Positions 12,101 through 24,704 are shown, counted from the first letter of the stretch. The stretch is DNA of 64,000 nt from Excoecaria cochinchinensis (GCA_947683425.1 CANTUQ010000076.1:3596001-3660000); one strand, 5' to 3'. Program-made: numbers and translations. The notes: generated by a model from the letters alone, not told the origin.

Positions 12101-12759
12101 GGCGACTTCTCTCTAGCTACTTTATGCTCCTCTAGCTCATCTTCCCCAAATTCAGCTTCAGACCTGGGGCCCTCTCTGCGCTCAATAGGTGCAGGCACTC
12201 TTTGCTCGACAACAGGTGGGTCAACCACTGGTTGGTTAATTGCAACAGGACGTTCTTCTCTTACAACCTCTTGTTCAGCTGGTACTCGGATAGGGGCAGC
12301 AGCAGCAGCTTGTTGACCAGCTATGGTGGTGGCAAGATTGCCCATCATTGCAATCATTCGGGCTTCAAATTCCTCCATTCTCTTTCCTACCTCCTCGGTG
12401 ATTATTGCCCGAGTTGCATCAGACTCATTTGATGGATTAGCCATACTTACTTCTGTTGATGATTCGAAAGAAAACCCCACACTTCCTTCTAAGACTGACT
12501 CTGAACTCTGATCTGACACTAACTCAGTTAACCCCAAAAGCGGCGTCCTTCTTAACCGTCCGTCGGGACCTCTAGACCACCCAGGAGAATCTATGATGGC
12601 TGAAATGCAAAGATTGTTAAGATGATGCATGATTAAAATGCAATGTATGCTCGTGCTGATGCAACATAGACAAACACATGCAAGCAGATAGATCTTTCCA
12701 ACCTTGTATCTCCCACACACGTGGTAGTGCGGTCTCTTTCCTAGGTGGGCTTGATCCAT
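6124..12759 (-). pseudogene. Element A gag-pol polyprotein, one internal stop
   Basis: Encodes the structural protein and replication enzymes. The frame from the ATG at 12759 is open for 2107 codons; a TAG at about 6433-6435 then cuts off the last 103 codons. By comparison with B and D, the likely functional start is the ATG at 12442-12444 (residue 106, MANPSNES) or an earlier spliced start, since the part before residue 54 is leader sequence. Residues in the long frame: gag core about 265-420; zinc knuckle variant C512-X2-H515-X4-H520-X4-C525; protease motif VDDGSS 756-761; RT about 1210-1400 with YVDD 1346-1349; first RNase H about 1485-1560; second RNase H about 1635-1755 with D1640, E1678, D1702 and D1752; integrase about 1845-2100 with D1933, D1994 and E2029 (DD35E). 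The severed part is the integrase C-terminal GPF region. There is no chromodomain. Confidence 0.92.
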
Positions 12760-13364
12760 GGATTAACGTGGAACCCAATGGACACGTAAGGTGCGCGGTG
12801 AAAAACCGGCAGCATAACAGCTCCTATCTAATGTACATACGTATGGGTGTTTGGCAATTATGTATTTAAACAATTCAACTTAACTAAGATGGGCCCACCG
12901 GGGCATAAAAGCCTTTGATGAAGACCATTTAATTAAATTGATTTCGTTTAATATATGATGGCCCATATAGCAAGCATAGTATTACGGTACATTTCACCTA
13001 GTGGAAGTATCTATTGCCATTACATGAGCTTTGGACAAAGGAGATGTTACTTTAAGGCTACCCAAGCATGATCCCTGCCGACGGGTCTAGCTCATCACAA
13101 GCATAGCGACCGGTCGGGTCGTCATTTTGATATACCATTGAGGTACATGGCTTGGGCTGGTGATTATCCTTAACACTTCCCCAAATTGAGTGAAAATGAG
13201 GTCGTGCTTCGGGAACGCACCGGGGCTTGAAAAGGGACCAAACTAACTTAATCTAAAGCTCTAATGAGATGATATGCAATTTTGAGATAAAGCGAATTTA
13301 TGAATTAAATTTTAACCATAAATGTTAAACGAGGTATTTTCAAATTGAAATCTCGAACCATATC
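12760..13364 (-). other. Element A leader between primer site and gag
   Basis: About 600 bp of non-coding leader, conserved with the same region of B (55410-55976), D (25681-26488) and F (62249-63222). Shared words include CCTAGGTGGGCTTG, TACCCAAGCATG, GGGTCTAGCTCATCA and GCTTCGGGAACGCACCGG. On the minus strand a TTTGCATTTCAG/CC 3'-splice-like site lies at about 12602, just before the conserved AIIDSP stretch of gag; D and F keep TTTCAG or TTTTCAG there. A leader intron is therefore possible. Confidence 0.6.
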
Positions 13365-13383
13365 GTCCCCAGTGGAGTCGCCA
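13365..13383 (-). other. Primer binding site of element A (tRNA-Arg type)
   Basis: Read on the minus strand: TGGCGACTCCACTGGGGAC, one base from the LTR end. It is complementary to a tRNA 3' end of the form ...GUGGAGUCGCCA, the tRNA-Arg type used by Tat/Ogre elements. The tRNA assignment is from memory of the family, not a search. Confidence 0.8.
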
Positions 13384-13384
13384 C

Positions 13385-15644
13385 TGTGACGCGCGCCGGA
13401 TCCCGAGCGCCGCCCCTATGACCGCCCGCTTGAGGGCGATCGGGCATTTGTGGGTCCGTTGGCATCTTGCAATAAATCGCAAGTGCGTCTATGTTGAGCA
13501 ACACAGAGGTATCATGGAGTCGCCACCCAATAGAACATTGGGAAAGTTACTCTCGCCTCGGAGAGCCTAAGACTGCGCTTAGTATCCATGTTGGGCCATG
13601 AGGCCTAGGATTAGCGCTAAAGTCTCGTGACCCAAGAAGTATATTGGAGGATAACCTCTAACCTCTCGAGCCCAAAGACCAGAGCTGGGTCCGGGATTTC
13701 TCATCTATTTCTACCTCGATTAATTTATGATTGAATTTTAATTGTCATTAATTCGCTCTCTCTCTCCACACAATGCAATTAATTTAAGGCGCATTTACTC
13801 ATGTTAGGAAAACCATAAATTAGCAAGTAAAGCAATGAATTACAATAATACAAGGAGCGGAGTACAACTCCCATTTAAAAGTGCAAACATACATAAAACC
13901 GGGGAATTTATTAATTATGAGGACTTTGGTCCCCGCATGCACAATTAAAGAAAATGTTCTGGATATGATGATTTTATTTGGGATGAAAATTAGGACATTG
14001 GTCCCATTTTATTATGAAAAATCTAAATTAATTTAGTAAGAAATATTTTCATGATCTTTATTTAGGTACGCATAGGAAAACATTTTATTCAATGAATATA
14101 TACAAGGAAATTAAAAATATAAACGAAATGAGAATTAAAAATGTATAAAGGAAATACCAAACCCCGCAACTCCTCCTTCATGTGCATGGATGCTCAAATA
14201 AGAATAAAACAATGATTTGCAACCAAAAATCAAAAAGAAATTCATGTTAGTGATTAGGCCAATGAAATAATACAACATAAAAGGTAATATGTACAATGAC
14301 CATATAACATGCATAAGATACTATAACATGCATAAAAAAATAATTATGATGCAATTTAACATGCATAAAGTGATTAAGATGCAATTTAACATGCATAAGG
14401 TGATGAAGTATCATGGCATATGCAACTTATTAATAATAGTTATTAACATACATGGAAGATCAGTGACAATCAATTTTATTATAGTTAAGACATGAATAAA
14501 TGTGTAACATGAGAATAATTCCACTTGACATGCATAACTAGCATAAAATAATGACTATAACACTCATACATGCAAAAGAAAGCATAATAATAAACATGAT
14601 ATAACATTAAGAAATTAAAGGTGTTTACAACCTAAAACATGCATAATTACATGAACAAAGAATAATTTGACATGAAAAAAAATTAATAGAATTTAAAAAG
14701 CTTATTTGTTATATGAATAATTGAAGAAAAAAAAATAAGAATAAGAATATGGAGACTAAGAGAATTTACATGTTTGATATGTTAATTGGAAGCCAAAATA
14801 AATGAAATTAACAAGAGAATTAATGAGCAAAGCCAAGAATAATTACCCTCAAATTCAGTTTTGAAGAATTGAAGATAGAAGTGTTGAATTCCTTGTCTTC
14901 TCTTGTGAAAATCCTTAGAAAATAGCTTGAAAACTTGAAGAAAAGCTCTTGGAAACAAGTGTGTAAGATGGATTTTTTTCCTCTCAACTCAAAGCTCCAA
15001 AATTCAGTTTTTTTTCTCCAAAATGTTCCTCATTCGTCCTCCTCCGTTTCTGAATTTTTCTAGTGTTTTTAACCATCAAAAACCACCCAAAAACCACCAA
15101 AAACCGTCCAAAAACGGTTGAAAATCGAGTGGGGGTCGAAAAGTGGGCGAAATGGGCGAAGTGGGGCAATTTCGGCGATTTCCGCGTGCCTCGCGCACGT
15201 CTCCGCGCGGAGTTGCGCGGAACTTCCGCGCACGTCGTGCGCGGAGCGAGCGACGCCCAAGGCGTCGCTCGCGCAAAACGACCGACGCCAAGGGCGTCGG
15301 TCGCGCGGAGCGCGCGCTCTGCGCACGTAAATTGGCGACGGCTTCGGCCGTCGCCCTTCCGTCGCTAACTTTTTCCCCTATTTTCCACTTTTCAACATTT
15401 TTCCATCATTTTTCACCTTTTTTTTTTATTTTTTATATAAAATACCCTCAACCTAAAACACACTTTTTCTTCTTCAAAATAATTTAAAAAATATTTTTAA
15501 AATATTTTTAAAATACCCTTTTTACTCACCGAAAAGACAAGGAAAATCACTTCTGAGCTCCAATCTTTTTGCCTATAAGCCGGCATAGCTAAATTTCATC
15601 ATCAGGTAATCCTGATCAAGGCTACTCGGGACCCGGTGTCTACA
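13385..15644 (-). repeat. Element A 5' LTR (2260 bp)
   Basis: The partner of 2138-4368, differing by about 17 substitutions and by extra bases near 15150 and 15325-15350, where the GC-rich hairpin cluster gained an inverted pair. The probable TATA (minus) is at 15433-15442. It ends GGTGTCTACA at 15644, followed by the ATGGC duplication. Confidence 0.92.
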
Positions 15645-15649
15645 ATGGC
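15645..15649. repeat. Target site duplication of element A, right copy
   Basis: ATGGC, identical to 2133-2137. Confidence 0.9.
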
Positions 15650-16022
15650 AAATGAGGACATTAGTTTTATGAGCGCTTGGCTTCATGTTACTGCTGTGAC
15701 TATTGAGAGTTCCTCGGGGTGTGTTCCAGTGTGTGGGCTACAGGAGGTAACTTTTTACATCACTCCCCGTTGCACCCGACAGTTTGGCGTAACTCAGGAC
15801 ATCGTGAGGCTCCCTTTAGCCGGTAAAGAGTATTACTCCCTTCTGTTGACAATCCAGCCTTCACATCTAGATATTACTCCCTCTGGGCAAGGCTGCCGGT
15901 AAAGAGTATCCCATCTTCTATCAGAGATTGCTCCACTATTTCCACTAGCGCTTATAGCAGATGGGTGCTTAGCCCTACTGTTGACAATCGGACCCATCGG
16001 CTTAGGCATCTAGTCGGCGAGT
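15645..16022 (+). pseudogene. Element D: PMD gene exon 2 remnant, part 2
   Basis: Plus-strand sequence encoding NEDISF...AWL, GCVPVCGL and QFGVTQDIVRLPL, which align with exon 2 of B's PMD gene (EDISFTHAWL, GCVPLCGL, QLGVTQDVVRLPL). After about 15810 the frame is broken and part is duplicated or rearranged (GGTAAAGAGTATT recurs). An AATAAA follows near 16097, as in B. Non-functional. Confidence 0.75.
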
Positions 16023-16089
16023 GCAGTATATAGTTTAGATTTGCATGCATGTTGATTGATGTGTTTCTATTTAGAATAGAATTAGAAAA

Positions 16090-16411
16090 TAATGTAAATG
16101 AATAAATTCAGTTTTATTTCTTTTTGCAAAATTGTGTACATTTCAGTATGATTTCACTATATATGATCACCATTTAACACTAATTTCAAATGCAAAGCTA
16201 CATTCATTCCTGGAGCAAATCTTGATAGCATCAAACTCCTATTACCAATCAGCCCTCTCAGGTTTTCTTGACTGGACATTTTCTCTCAAGCCTCTAATTT
16301 TTACCCAGGATGCCTTTTTTCGGTTTTCACCCTGACGAGGCGCACAATTTTAGTAAGGCGGCCTTTTTTTGGTTTTTAACCCGTGGGGCTTTTATTCTCG
16401 TCTTTTAATTT
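16090..16411. other. Conserved post-pol block in element D
   Basis: Matches 48440-48762 in B, with the TTGTGTACATTTC, CCCTCTCAGG and CCTTTTTTCGGTTTTC landmarks. Confidence 0.65.
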
Positions 16412-19400
16412 TTAGCCTTTAGCCATGCAACCTCTTGAGTCTATCATGATCGGCTCCTTGAACTCATTGCCATCGCTATCTGCCAGAATTGCTACTCCAT
16501 TTGACAATAGCTTTTTGAGGTCGAAAGGTCCTTCCCATGTCGGTCTGAACTTACTCCTTATGTCCGGTGCCCCTGGTCTCATTTGCTTGAAGACCAAATC
16601 CCCTTTCTTCAACGGGTGTTTCTTGACCTTCTTTCCGAACAACCTGGCATGCCTTTTCTGATAAATTTGATTATGGTAATAGGCTCTCAACCTGCTCTCA
16701 TCTAGCATATTCAGATATTGCAACTGTTATTGTGCTCATTCAGCCTCCAAAATTTGGGCCTCCATAATGACCCTCAATGAGCTGAGCTCTATTTTAACTG
16801 GCAACACCGCTTCTGTCCCATATACTAAAGAATACGGCATGGCTCATGTAGAAGTCCCAACGGTAGTTCTATAACCCCAAAGTGCAAAAGGCAATTTTTT
16901 CTCCCAATCTTTATAGTTCATAACCATTGTGGCCAAGATTTTCTTGACATTCTTGTTGGCGGCCTCTACTGTCCCATTGGCTTGCGTACGATATGGAGAG
17001 AATTTGTGATGCTCGATGTCATATTTTTGAAGCAACTTCTTAGTCTCAGTCATGAACTGGACACCATTGTCAGACACAATGTGATGTGGGAGACCGTATC
17101 TACATATTAGGTTCTTTTCGATGAATCTGGCCATATCCGGAGCATCGACTTTGTTAAAAGACTCAGCCTCCACCCACTTAGTAAAATAGTGAATAGTGAC
17201 TATAATCAATATATGTCTATTAGAGGCCGTAGGGCATATCTCTCCAACAATGTCTATTCCCCAAGCTGCAAACGGCCAAGGTGAAGTCAAATTGAGCAAT
17301 TTTGAAACCGGAAAGTGCCTCAAGTACACGTATTGCTTACACAACTGATATTGCTTTATGTACTTTGAGCAGTTTGTATCCATGGTAAGCCAGTACAACC
17401 CTTGTCTCATGATTTTCTTGGCCAATATCAAACCATTCATGTGGGCCCCATAAATCCCAGCATGAGTTTCCTCTATTACTCTTTCAGCCTCTTTCTCATC
17501 CAGACACCTTAATTGAACACCGTCAACCTATTGTTTATACAACACCCCATCAATGCAGATGAACTGAGTAGATAACTTGCGGATCAACCTCTGGTATTAT
17601 TTAGTAGCCTTTTCTGGGAACATTGTGTTCTCTAGGTAATTCTTGATATCGTGATACCACGACTTTCCATCCATAACTTCCATTTCCATGACAGGATTGG
17701 ACTTAAAACTAGGCCTCTCAGAACTAGAAATCAATACCGGCTTCATAACTATCCCCTTCGGGTTATCCCATATCGACACTAAAGTTGCAAGCACATCGGC
17801 CAATTGATTTTCGTCTCTCGGAATAAAGAAGAAGGTTCATACTTCAAACTGATTGCTCAGCTCCCTTAAGTGTTTCACATATGGTATCAGTCGTTCTTCC
17901 TTAACAACCCACTCACCTCAAATCTGATTGACTACTAACGACGAATCTCTGAATACCTCTACGCTCTTTGCCCCCAAGGCTATTAAGGCTTCTAATCTGA
18001 AAGTGCAAGCTTCATATTTGGCTTCATTGTTAGTGGCCTTATATCTCAATTCCTTAGCCAGCGGGAGTTTTTCATCATCCGGGGTTGTTAGAATGATTCC
18101 TACTCTGGCCCCCTTGCTGTTTACCACTGCATCAAAGTGTAATTCCCAACCTTGTACCATAATAGCTTCCACATCTTCGTCTAGGAAATTGAACTCATAT
18201 GACTCTCCTTGAATAGGGTGTTCAGCTAGAAATTCTGCTACTGCTCGCCCCTTAATGGTCTTCCGGGTGATGTATTCAACATCGAATTCTTTTAATAGCA
18301 AAAACCACCTCCGCATTTTCCCTAACAAAGATGGAGCCTCCTGTAGGTATTTAAGAGGGTTTTGTTTCGCTACTGCTTGTACCTTGTAAGAGTGAAAATA
18401 GTGTCTCAACTTCTTGGACGTCCAGATTACCGTGAGGCAAATCTTTTCTACTTCTGCATACTTGACCTAATAGGAAAGGAACTTCTTACTGAGGTAATAG
18501 ACTGCAAACTCCACCCAGAACTCATCCTCCTGAGCCATCATGGCACCTATAGAGCTGTCTTTTATAGCTAAATACAAAATAAGTGGCTTGACTAGTTGCA
18601 GCGGTCTCAGAATCGGGGGATTCAACAAATATTCCCTAATGGTATCGAAAGTTGTCTGGTAATCTTCGTTCCATACTATAGGTTGGTCTTTTCTGAGCAA
18701 TTTGAAAATCGGCTCGCAAATGGAAGTAAGCTTGGCGATAAATCTGCTGACATACTGCAACTTACCTAAGAAACTTCTGACATTCTTTTCTTTCTGTGGT
18801 ACTAGCATCTCTTTGATGGCCTTGACCTTGTTTGGGTCGATCTCAATTCCTCTCTGCCTGACTACATGTCCTAACAGTTTCCCTGAAGTTACACCGAAGA
18901 TGCATTTCTTGGGGGGGGGGGGGGGGGGGGTGGTTCAATCGTAGGTTATACTTACTTATCTTCTGGAAGAACTTCTCTAAGGCTTCAAAGTGACCTTCCC
19001 TGGTGACTGACTTGATCATCATGTCATCCACGTACACTTCTACCTCCTTGTGGATTAAGTCATCTAGGATCCTTGTTGCCATTCTTTGATAAATTGCGCC
19101 TGCTTTCTTCAAACGGAATGGCATCACCCTATAAGCAAATGTCCCCCACTCAGTGATGATGCCTGTCTTGATTCGATCAACTATCTTGTTAAGAATCTGA
19201 TTATAGCCTGCATAACCATCCACAAAACTATACATTATGCAAGCAGCTGTGCTGTCTACTAACACGTCGATGTGAGGCAGCGAAAAGTCATCTTTCGGAC
19301 AAGCTTTGTTCAGATCTTGATAGTCCACACATACAAGTACCTTTCCATTCTTCTTGGCTACTAGGACGTCATTAGCCAACCAGGTTGGATACTGTACTTC

Positions 19401-20288
19401 AATCAAGAAATTGGCCTCAATCTATTTGTGAATTTCCTCTTTCACTTTCTCTGCCCATTTCGGCCTGAGCCTCCTAAGCTTTTGCTTGACTGGCTTATGG
19501 TCTGGGTATGTTGGGATGGCGTGTTCCGCGATTTCGCGATCTACTCCTGGCATATCTTCATAGGTCCAAGCAAAGACTTTTTCATGTTTTCTTAATATTC
19601 TCTCAAATTTGTCTCTCTCTCCAGGAGTTACGTTAGATGCTACCAAGATTTCTTTCAGGTTTTTCGAAGTTTCGATATTAAATGGAGTAGAATCAGTTGA
19701 ATCAATGTCAAATATAAATGAATCATGATCATGATTATGCATAATGAAATCATCCGAAACATCGCATAAGTAAGCAAAATTGTTCATATTATTAACAGAA
19801 CTGGAAATGTCATCAACATTATAGAAAAGTTTAGGTGCAAAAAGAAAATCTAAACAATCTTCTTCTTTATCTGCTAATGCAGATATTGCAGTCGATGACT
19901 TTGAATCGAACTGACATTTTGGAGGCACTGTAGCAAACCCCCTACATGACTTCACTCTGCCTCTCTGCAGCTTCGTCTTCCATCCTCACTTTCCCTTTCA
20001 CTTGGAAAATCATCAATTTCTCAATAATGATCTCCTCGGGTGTTTCACGGTCCCAAACTCCATAGGTGAGATGGTTGTGGCCACTGTGGTCTCCCATAAA
20101 GCCTCCACTAACTTCTACCTATGCGAGAGAGACTGTCTTAACAAATCCCAAATAGAAATTTGAGCCGGCGTCTTCTTCAGCTACTTTATTATCAGATCCT
20201 CCTCCAGCTCTTTTTCCTTTCGACTTACCACGGGACCTTGTGGCCTATCAACTTCCAGAACTACCCTTCCACTTCGGGTCATGGCTCC
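16412..20288 (-). pseudogene. Element D pol remnant (integrase, RNase H, RT; protease deleted)
   Basis: Minus-strand fragments in family order. The integrase C-terminal region is at 16412-16723 and the integrase core at 16844-17440 (AWGIDIVGEI, SDNGVQF, ANGTVEAANK). RNase H pieces are at 17597-18409, RT thumb/RNase H at 18467-18808, and the RT palm at 18843-19406 with YVDDM. The pre-RT linker is at 19422-19955, and the end of gag at about 20100-20288 with TRSGRV. Near 20080 the sequence jumps from the TTISP segment to the WDRETPEE segment, so roughly 300 codons including the DDGSS protease are gone. A G20 homopolymer (18911-18930) replaces sequence just after the RT palm. The right edge is cut by the solo LTR. 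Confidence 0.85.
18911..18930. repeat. G20 homopolymer
   Basis: An uninterrupted run of 20 G, then TGG, inside the RT remnant of D, where A and B have the codons for LNPKKC. It may be a real expansion or a sequencing/assembly artefact. Confidence 0.9.
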
Positions 20289-20364
20289 TGTAACACCCCG
20301 AAGTAGCCCTAGAAGAATTACAGAATTTTTGTTCAGAAAAGAGATTAGATGTTGAGTGTGAGAG

Positions 20365-20403
20365 TTCTGTCGCGAGCGCGACAAGCGTTGCGGGCGTGAC
20401 AGA
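20365..20403. repeat. CpG palindrome cassette in the solo LTR
   Basis: Begins TTCTGTCGCGAGCGCGACAA and ends GGGCGTGACAGAA, giving inverted TTCTGTC/GACAGAA edges. The same cassette type is found many times in the Athila element C, although the two LTRs are otherwise unrelated. Confidence 0.75.
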
Positions 20404-21591
20404 ACCCTCCCGTGCTATGTCAATTAAATTGATATTTTTGACACGTGGCATCGTAGGGTGTTGACACATGGCAACTTGAGAGGGTGACACTTGGCAAGAG
20501 ACTTAAGTGTGGTTTATGTTAGTGTGCCAAGTGGCATTGTAGGGAAGTGACACATGGATTTGTAGGGATATGACATGTGGCAAGAGTTGGATATTATTTC
20601 ATGAAATTGTAAGAGATTAGAATTGAAAGGAAGATAAGTATGGAATTAATTGGATAGGTGGCATTTATTAGCATAGTAAATATTTGGATTTCCTTTGGAG
20701 TGCTATGGGCCATTTTGATTTCCTTTTCTTTTTCTTTGGTCTGCCATTTACTATCGTTTTGCTTTTTCTCTTGCTTTTGTTCCTTCTCTTCTTCATTTTA
20801 AATTGTTCCCTTAAGAGAATTACTTGGATTTGGTTTGAAGGGGGAGTGGAGTGGATATAGGATTGAGATGGTCTCCTAAGAAGGTAAGAGATGCTATATA
20901 TAGTTAGCATTGGTCTTCTTTTTCTTTTTAATTTCTGTTTTTGATTTAAAGTGAAGTCTATGGATTAAGTGTTATATGGGTTGATTTGTGCATGAAAGTT
21001 GTGGACAAGAAGTGGAACAAAGGCAAAGAGAAGATTGGAAACAAGTAGAGAGCATAGATTTCAAGCTACATAAGGTAGGGATCGTGTGAAAATATCATTT
21101 TGATTGCTTGTGGTACTTGTTATATGTGTATATATGCTTAGAAGTATGTGAATTGATTGATTGAGTGTATTTGTTGATGATAAAATTTGATATGGTAAAT
21201 TCTGTTTAATTGTCATATGACCTCTGTGTGAAGTTTTTGTCATAGGTATAGTTATAGACCTCTGAATTGAGTGATTATTGAGCCAATGGAACCATGACTT
21301 CTATATCTATAATTGTTACAGAAATAAGCGTGAGCAAATTTGTGCTTCAAGACCTTCAAAAATGGCCAAAACAGAGGTGTCTCTACTTTGGCCGGTTCAT
21401 TTGCCAGTTCAGATTGTTTAGATCATATTTGCTGTTTTGAATGTCCAATTGACTTAAAAATTGTCCCATTTGAAATTTAACATCCTAGGAAATATTTTTT
21501 AAGAAGGAAGTTTTGCCTAAAAACGTCGTTTCGATTTCTGTTTAGCCTGAACAAAATTGATGTTGTCGGATTTCTGTTTAGATGTTCGTGG

Positions 21592-21682
21592 CTCTATCAC
21601 GAGTAGTGACGACTGTCACGAGTCGTGACAGTAGGCCACTGTCATGAGTAGTGACATCTGTCACGAGTAGTGACGACCTCCA
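21592..21682. repeat. Decayed cassette array in the solo LTR
   Basis: Three to four copies of TCACGAGTAGTGAC or TGTCACGAGTCGTGACAG in 90 bp. These look like the TGTCGCGA...TCGCGACA words with CpG to TpG/CpA changes. Confidence 0.6.
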
Positions 21683-23123
21683 CTTCTCTATTTTGACCAT
21701 TTTATGTGTTTTTCTTCCCGAATTGAACCCGTATCGCACCCGAACTTCAGGGTAAGTTCCTATAGCATGTCCAACTCATTTCTAACCTTATGGAATGAGT
21801 ATGTGAGTGGTTGTCAATTGAAAACATAGGTGATTAAAGCTATGGCATAAGAGTTTAATAATGAAAGTAAATGTATATATGCTTTTTAATTATTGAACAT
21901 GATATGCATGTGATGATTGAATCATAATGTGTGAAGTCTATAAACATGTAAAATGCATTGTGTATTTGATTAGTTAGTAAAGTAGAGTACAAAGATGCAT
22001 TGATATTAAATGGCTACATGCGAGTATATGCATAGGGTATATGTATGCACATGGTTTGCTCCATTAAAATGTAAATAATGTATAGTGTTCTTGAATGAAC
22101 AGTAGAGTACATGCAATGTATCTTATATAGAGTATAGAGTCTTTATGTTTAGCCTGACTGGCCATAGCAGTGGATAGATAAGCATGCTTATAAAGGGATT
22201 ACCGAGTGCAGCTGCCTATGTTCCGCCCCGTTTGGGCGAAGCGGGACAACCTCTGAGAACGGTCATTTATAGAGATAGATGAAAATGTTTTGTGACTTCG
22301 GTCCACCGAAAATATTTTTATTATAGAGCATCCCGTATCCGCAACTAAAGGAAGTCAGGCCTGTTTTGTTAAAAGTTGTGTAGTGAACTTGAGATGATTA
22401 AAAGCATTGCTTTGAATAAAAGCTATAGTACATGAAAGTAATGTTTAAGTACATTACAGTTCTGTATACAAGTACATGATTTCATGAATGTGAACACATG
22501 ATAACGTATATTTGAATAAATGATATGTACAAGTTGTAGTGTATATGAATAAGTAGAAGAGTAGATGTTTTATACTTGTGAGTTTACTGCTTTGATAATT
22601 GAATATGCAACCTATATATGTATAAGAGCTATATGCATGAGCTAGTTGATTTGTTACATGAAATTTGTGATTTATTTGTGACTTCGTAAAGAAGTCCTTT
22701 GTATTATTTCATCCCCACTAAGCGTTATCGCTTAGCACGGATGTTTATTTCCGTGTAGGTATACAGGTTCGGATCAGTGAGTGGACATCTGCAGGTCAAG
22801 GCCACTAGGAGTTTTGTTACAATTTATTTTACAAGTTAGAGATAGAGTTCTACATTTTGAGTAACATCATTATGTAATAAAAGGAAAAGAATCACATGTA
22901 AATGTATACGTAAAGTGAAATGAAAACAGAGTGTAAAATGGACCTGTATAAAGAGAAATATGAATATATGTATAGTTAATATGAAATGCATGTTGGGCCC
23001 AAGTGTTATTTTATTTTAAATGGACGTGTTTATGCTATCGCTTCCGCTAGTGCATGTACATGTATACGTAAGTGAGCCGCGTGGCGCCCCGATATTCCTT
23101 ACCGGGGGTATAGGGGTGTTACA

Positions 23124-23651
23124 GCGCCGACCTTCTTCTCCCATTTTTTCTCCTCTTCCTCATCCGAACCCCACATGTCGGGAAATCTTTCAACTTTCGA
23201 ATTTTGATTTTTATCTCCACTTTCATTAGTAAACCAGCAATCGATCGTTGCCACGGGACTCCCTTTTTCACTTGTCTCATGAAGGCACATGATAGCAACG
23301 TTGGTATCGATGCCGTACAAATCTTCTAACACAAACCACTCGGGCAAACTAGACCCAATCATAAACACTAGCGGGGGCACATTATTATACCCGGGCTTCT
23401 ACTGGTTCCCTCTTTTCTCTGGATCTGTGATCTGCTTGGAGTCAATTAAATCCTGGATTGCATGTCTTAGTGCCTTATAATCATCAGTCGAATGCCTGGT
23501 GTGCTTGTTATATGTATAGTACTAATCTTTCCTGTGCCCTGGTGGCCCTTGTGTCCTAGCTGGTCGGGGCAGTAAAGGCTGCAGTTTCCCCTCCTTCATT
23601 AACCTCCTAAGCACCGATGAGAGAGACCTCCCCAGATTAGAAAAATTCCCC
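23124..23651 (-). pseudogene. Element D gag remnant, middle part
   Basis: Continues D's gag on the other side of the solo LTR. The minus-strand frame at 23124-23380 encodes MPPLVFMIGSSLPEW and an acidic DEEEE stretch, aligned with A residues about 557-637. Bases 23400-23651 align with the zinc-knuckle region and the SNLG segment, with stops. The match ends at about 23651. Confidence 0.75.

Positions 23652-24704
<1,053 letters not shown>

Larger units (their letters stand above)
2138..15644 (-). mobile_element. Element A: near-complete Tat-lineage Ty3/gypsy retrotransposon
   Basis: A 13.5 kb element read on the minus strand. The 5' LTR is 13385-15644, the 3' LTR 2138-4368, with TGTAGAC...GTCACA termini. 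A 5-bp duplication (ATGGC) flanks it, a tRNA-Arg-type primer site lies at 13365-13383 and a polypurine tract at 4369-4384. One gag-protease-RT-RNaseH-RNaseH-integrase frame occupies 6124-12759, broken by a single TAG. The second, archaeal-type RNase H is typical of the Tat/Ogre lineage. Between pol and the 3' LTR A has only tandem repeats and non-coding sequence; it lacks the PMD and env-like genes that element B has there. About 17 substitutions and a few indels separate the LTRs (roughly 0.75%), so the insertion is young. It sits in element D. Confidence 0.93.
20289..23123 (+). mobile_element. Solo LTR (2835 bp), probably Tekay/Del-like chromovirus
   Basis: The segment starts TGTAACACCCC and ends GGGGTGTTACA, an 11-bp perfect terminal inverted repeat with TG...CA ends. 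It is flanked by GCTCC (20284-20288) and GCGCC (23124-23128), a 5-bp duplication with one mismatch. It interrupts D's gag between VGAVT and TRSGRV. It has no ORF. A TATA-like CTATATATAG lies at about 20893 on the plus strand. Near 22715-22760 a CCCCACTAAGC...TATACAGGT stretch recalls the 3' part of Tekay/Del LTRs; that family call is tentative. CpG-palindrome cassettes lie at 20365-20403 and 21592-21682. Confidence 0.75.

Noticed and set aside
11618..12316. 232-codon plus-strand frame
   Set aside because: It lies wholly antisense to the gag of element A and has no similarity to B in that frame beyond what gag conservation imposes.
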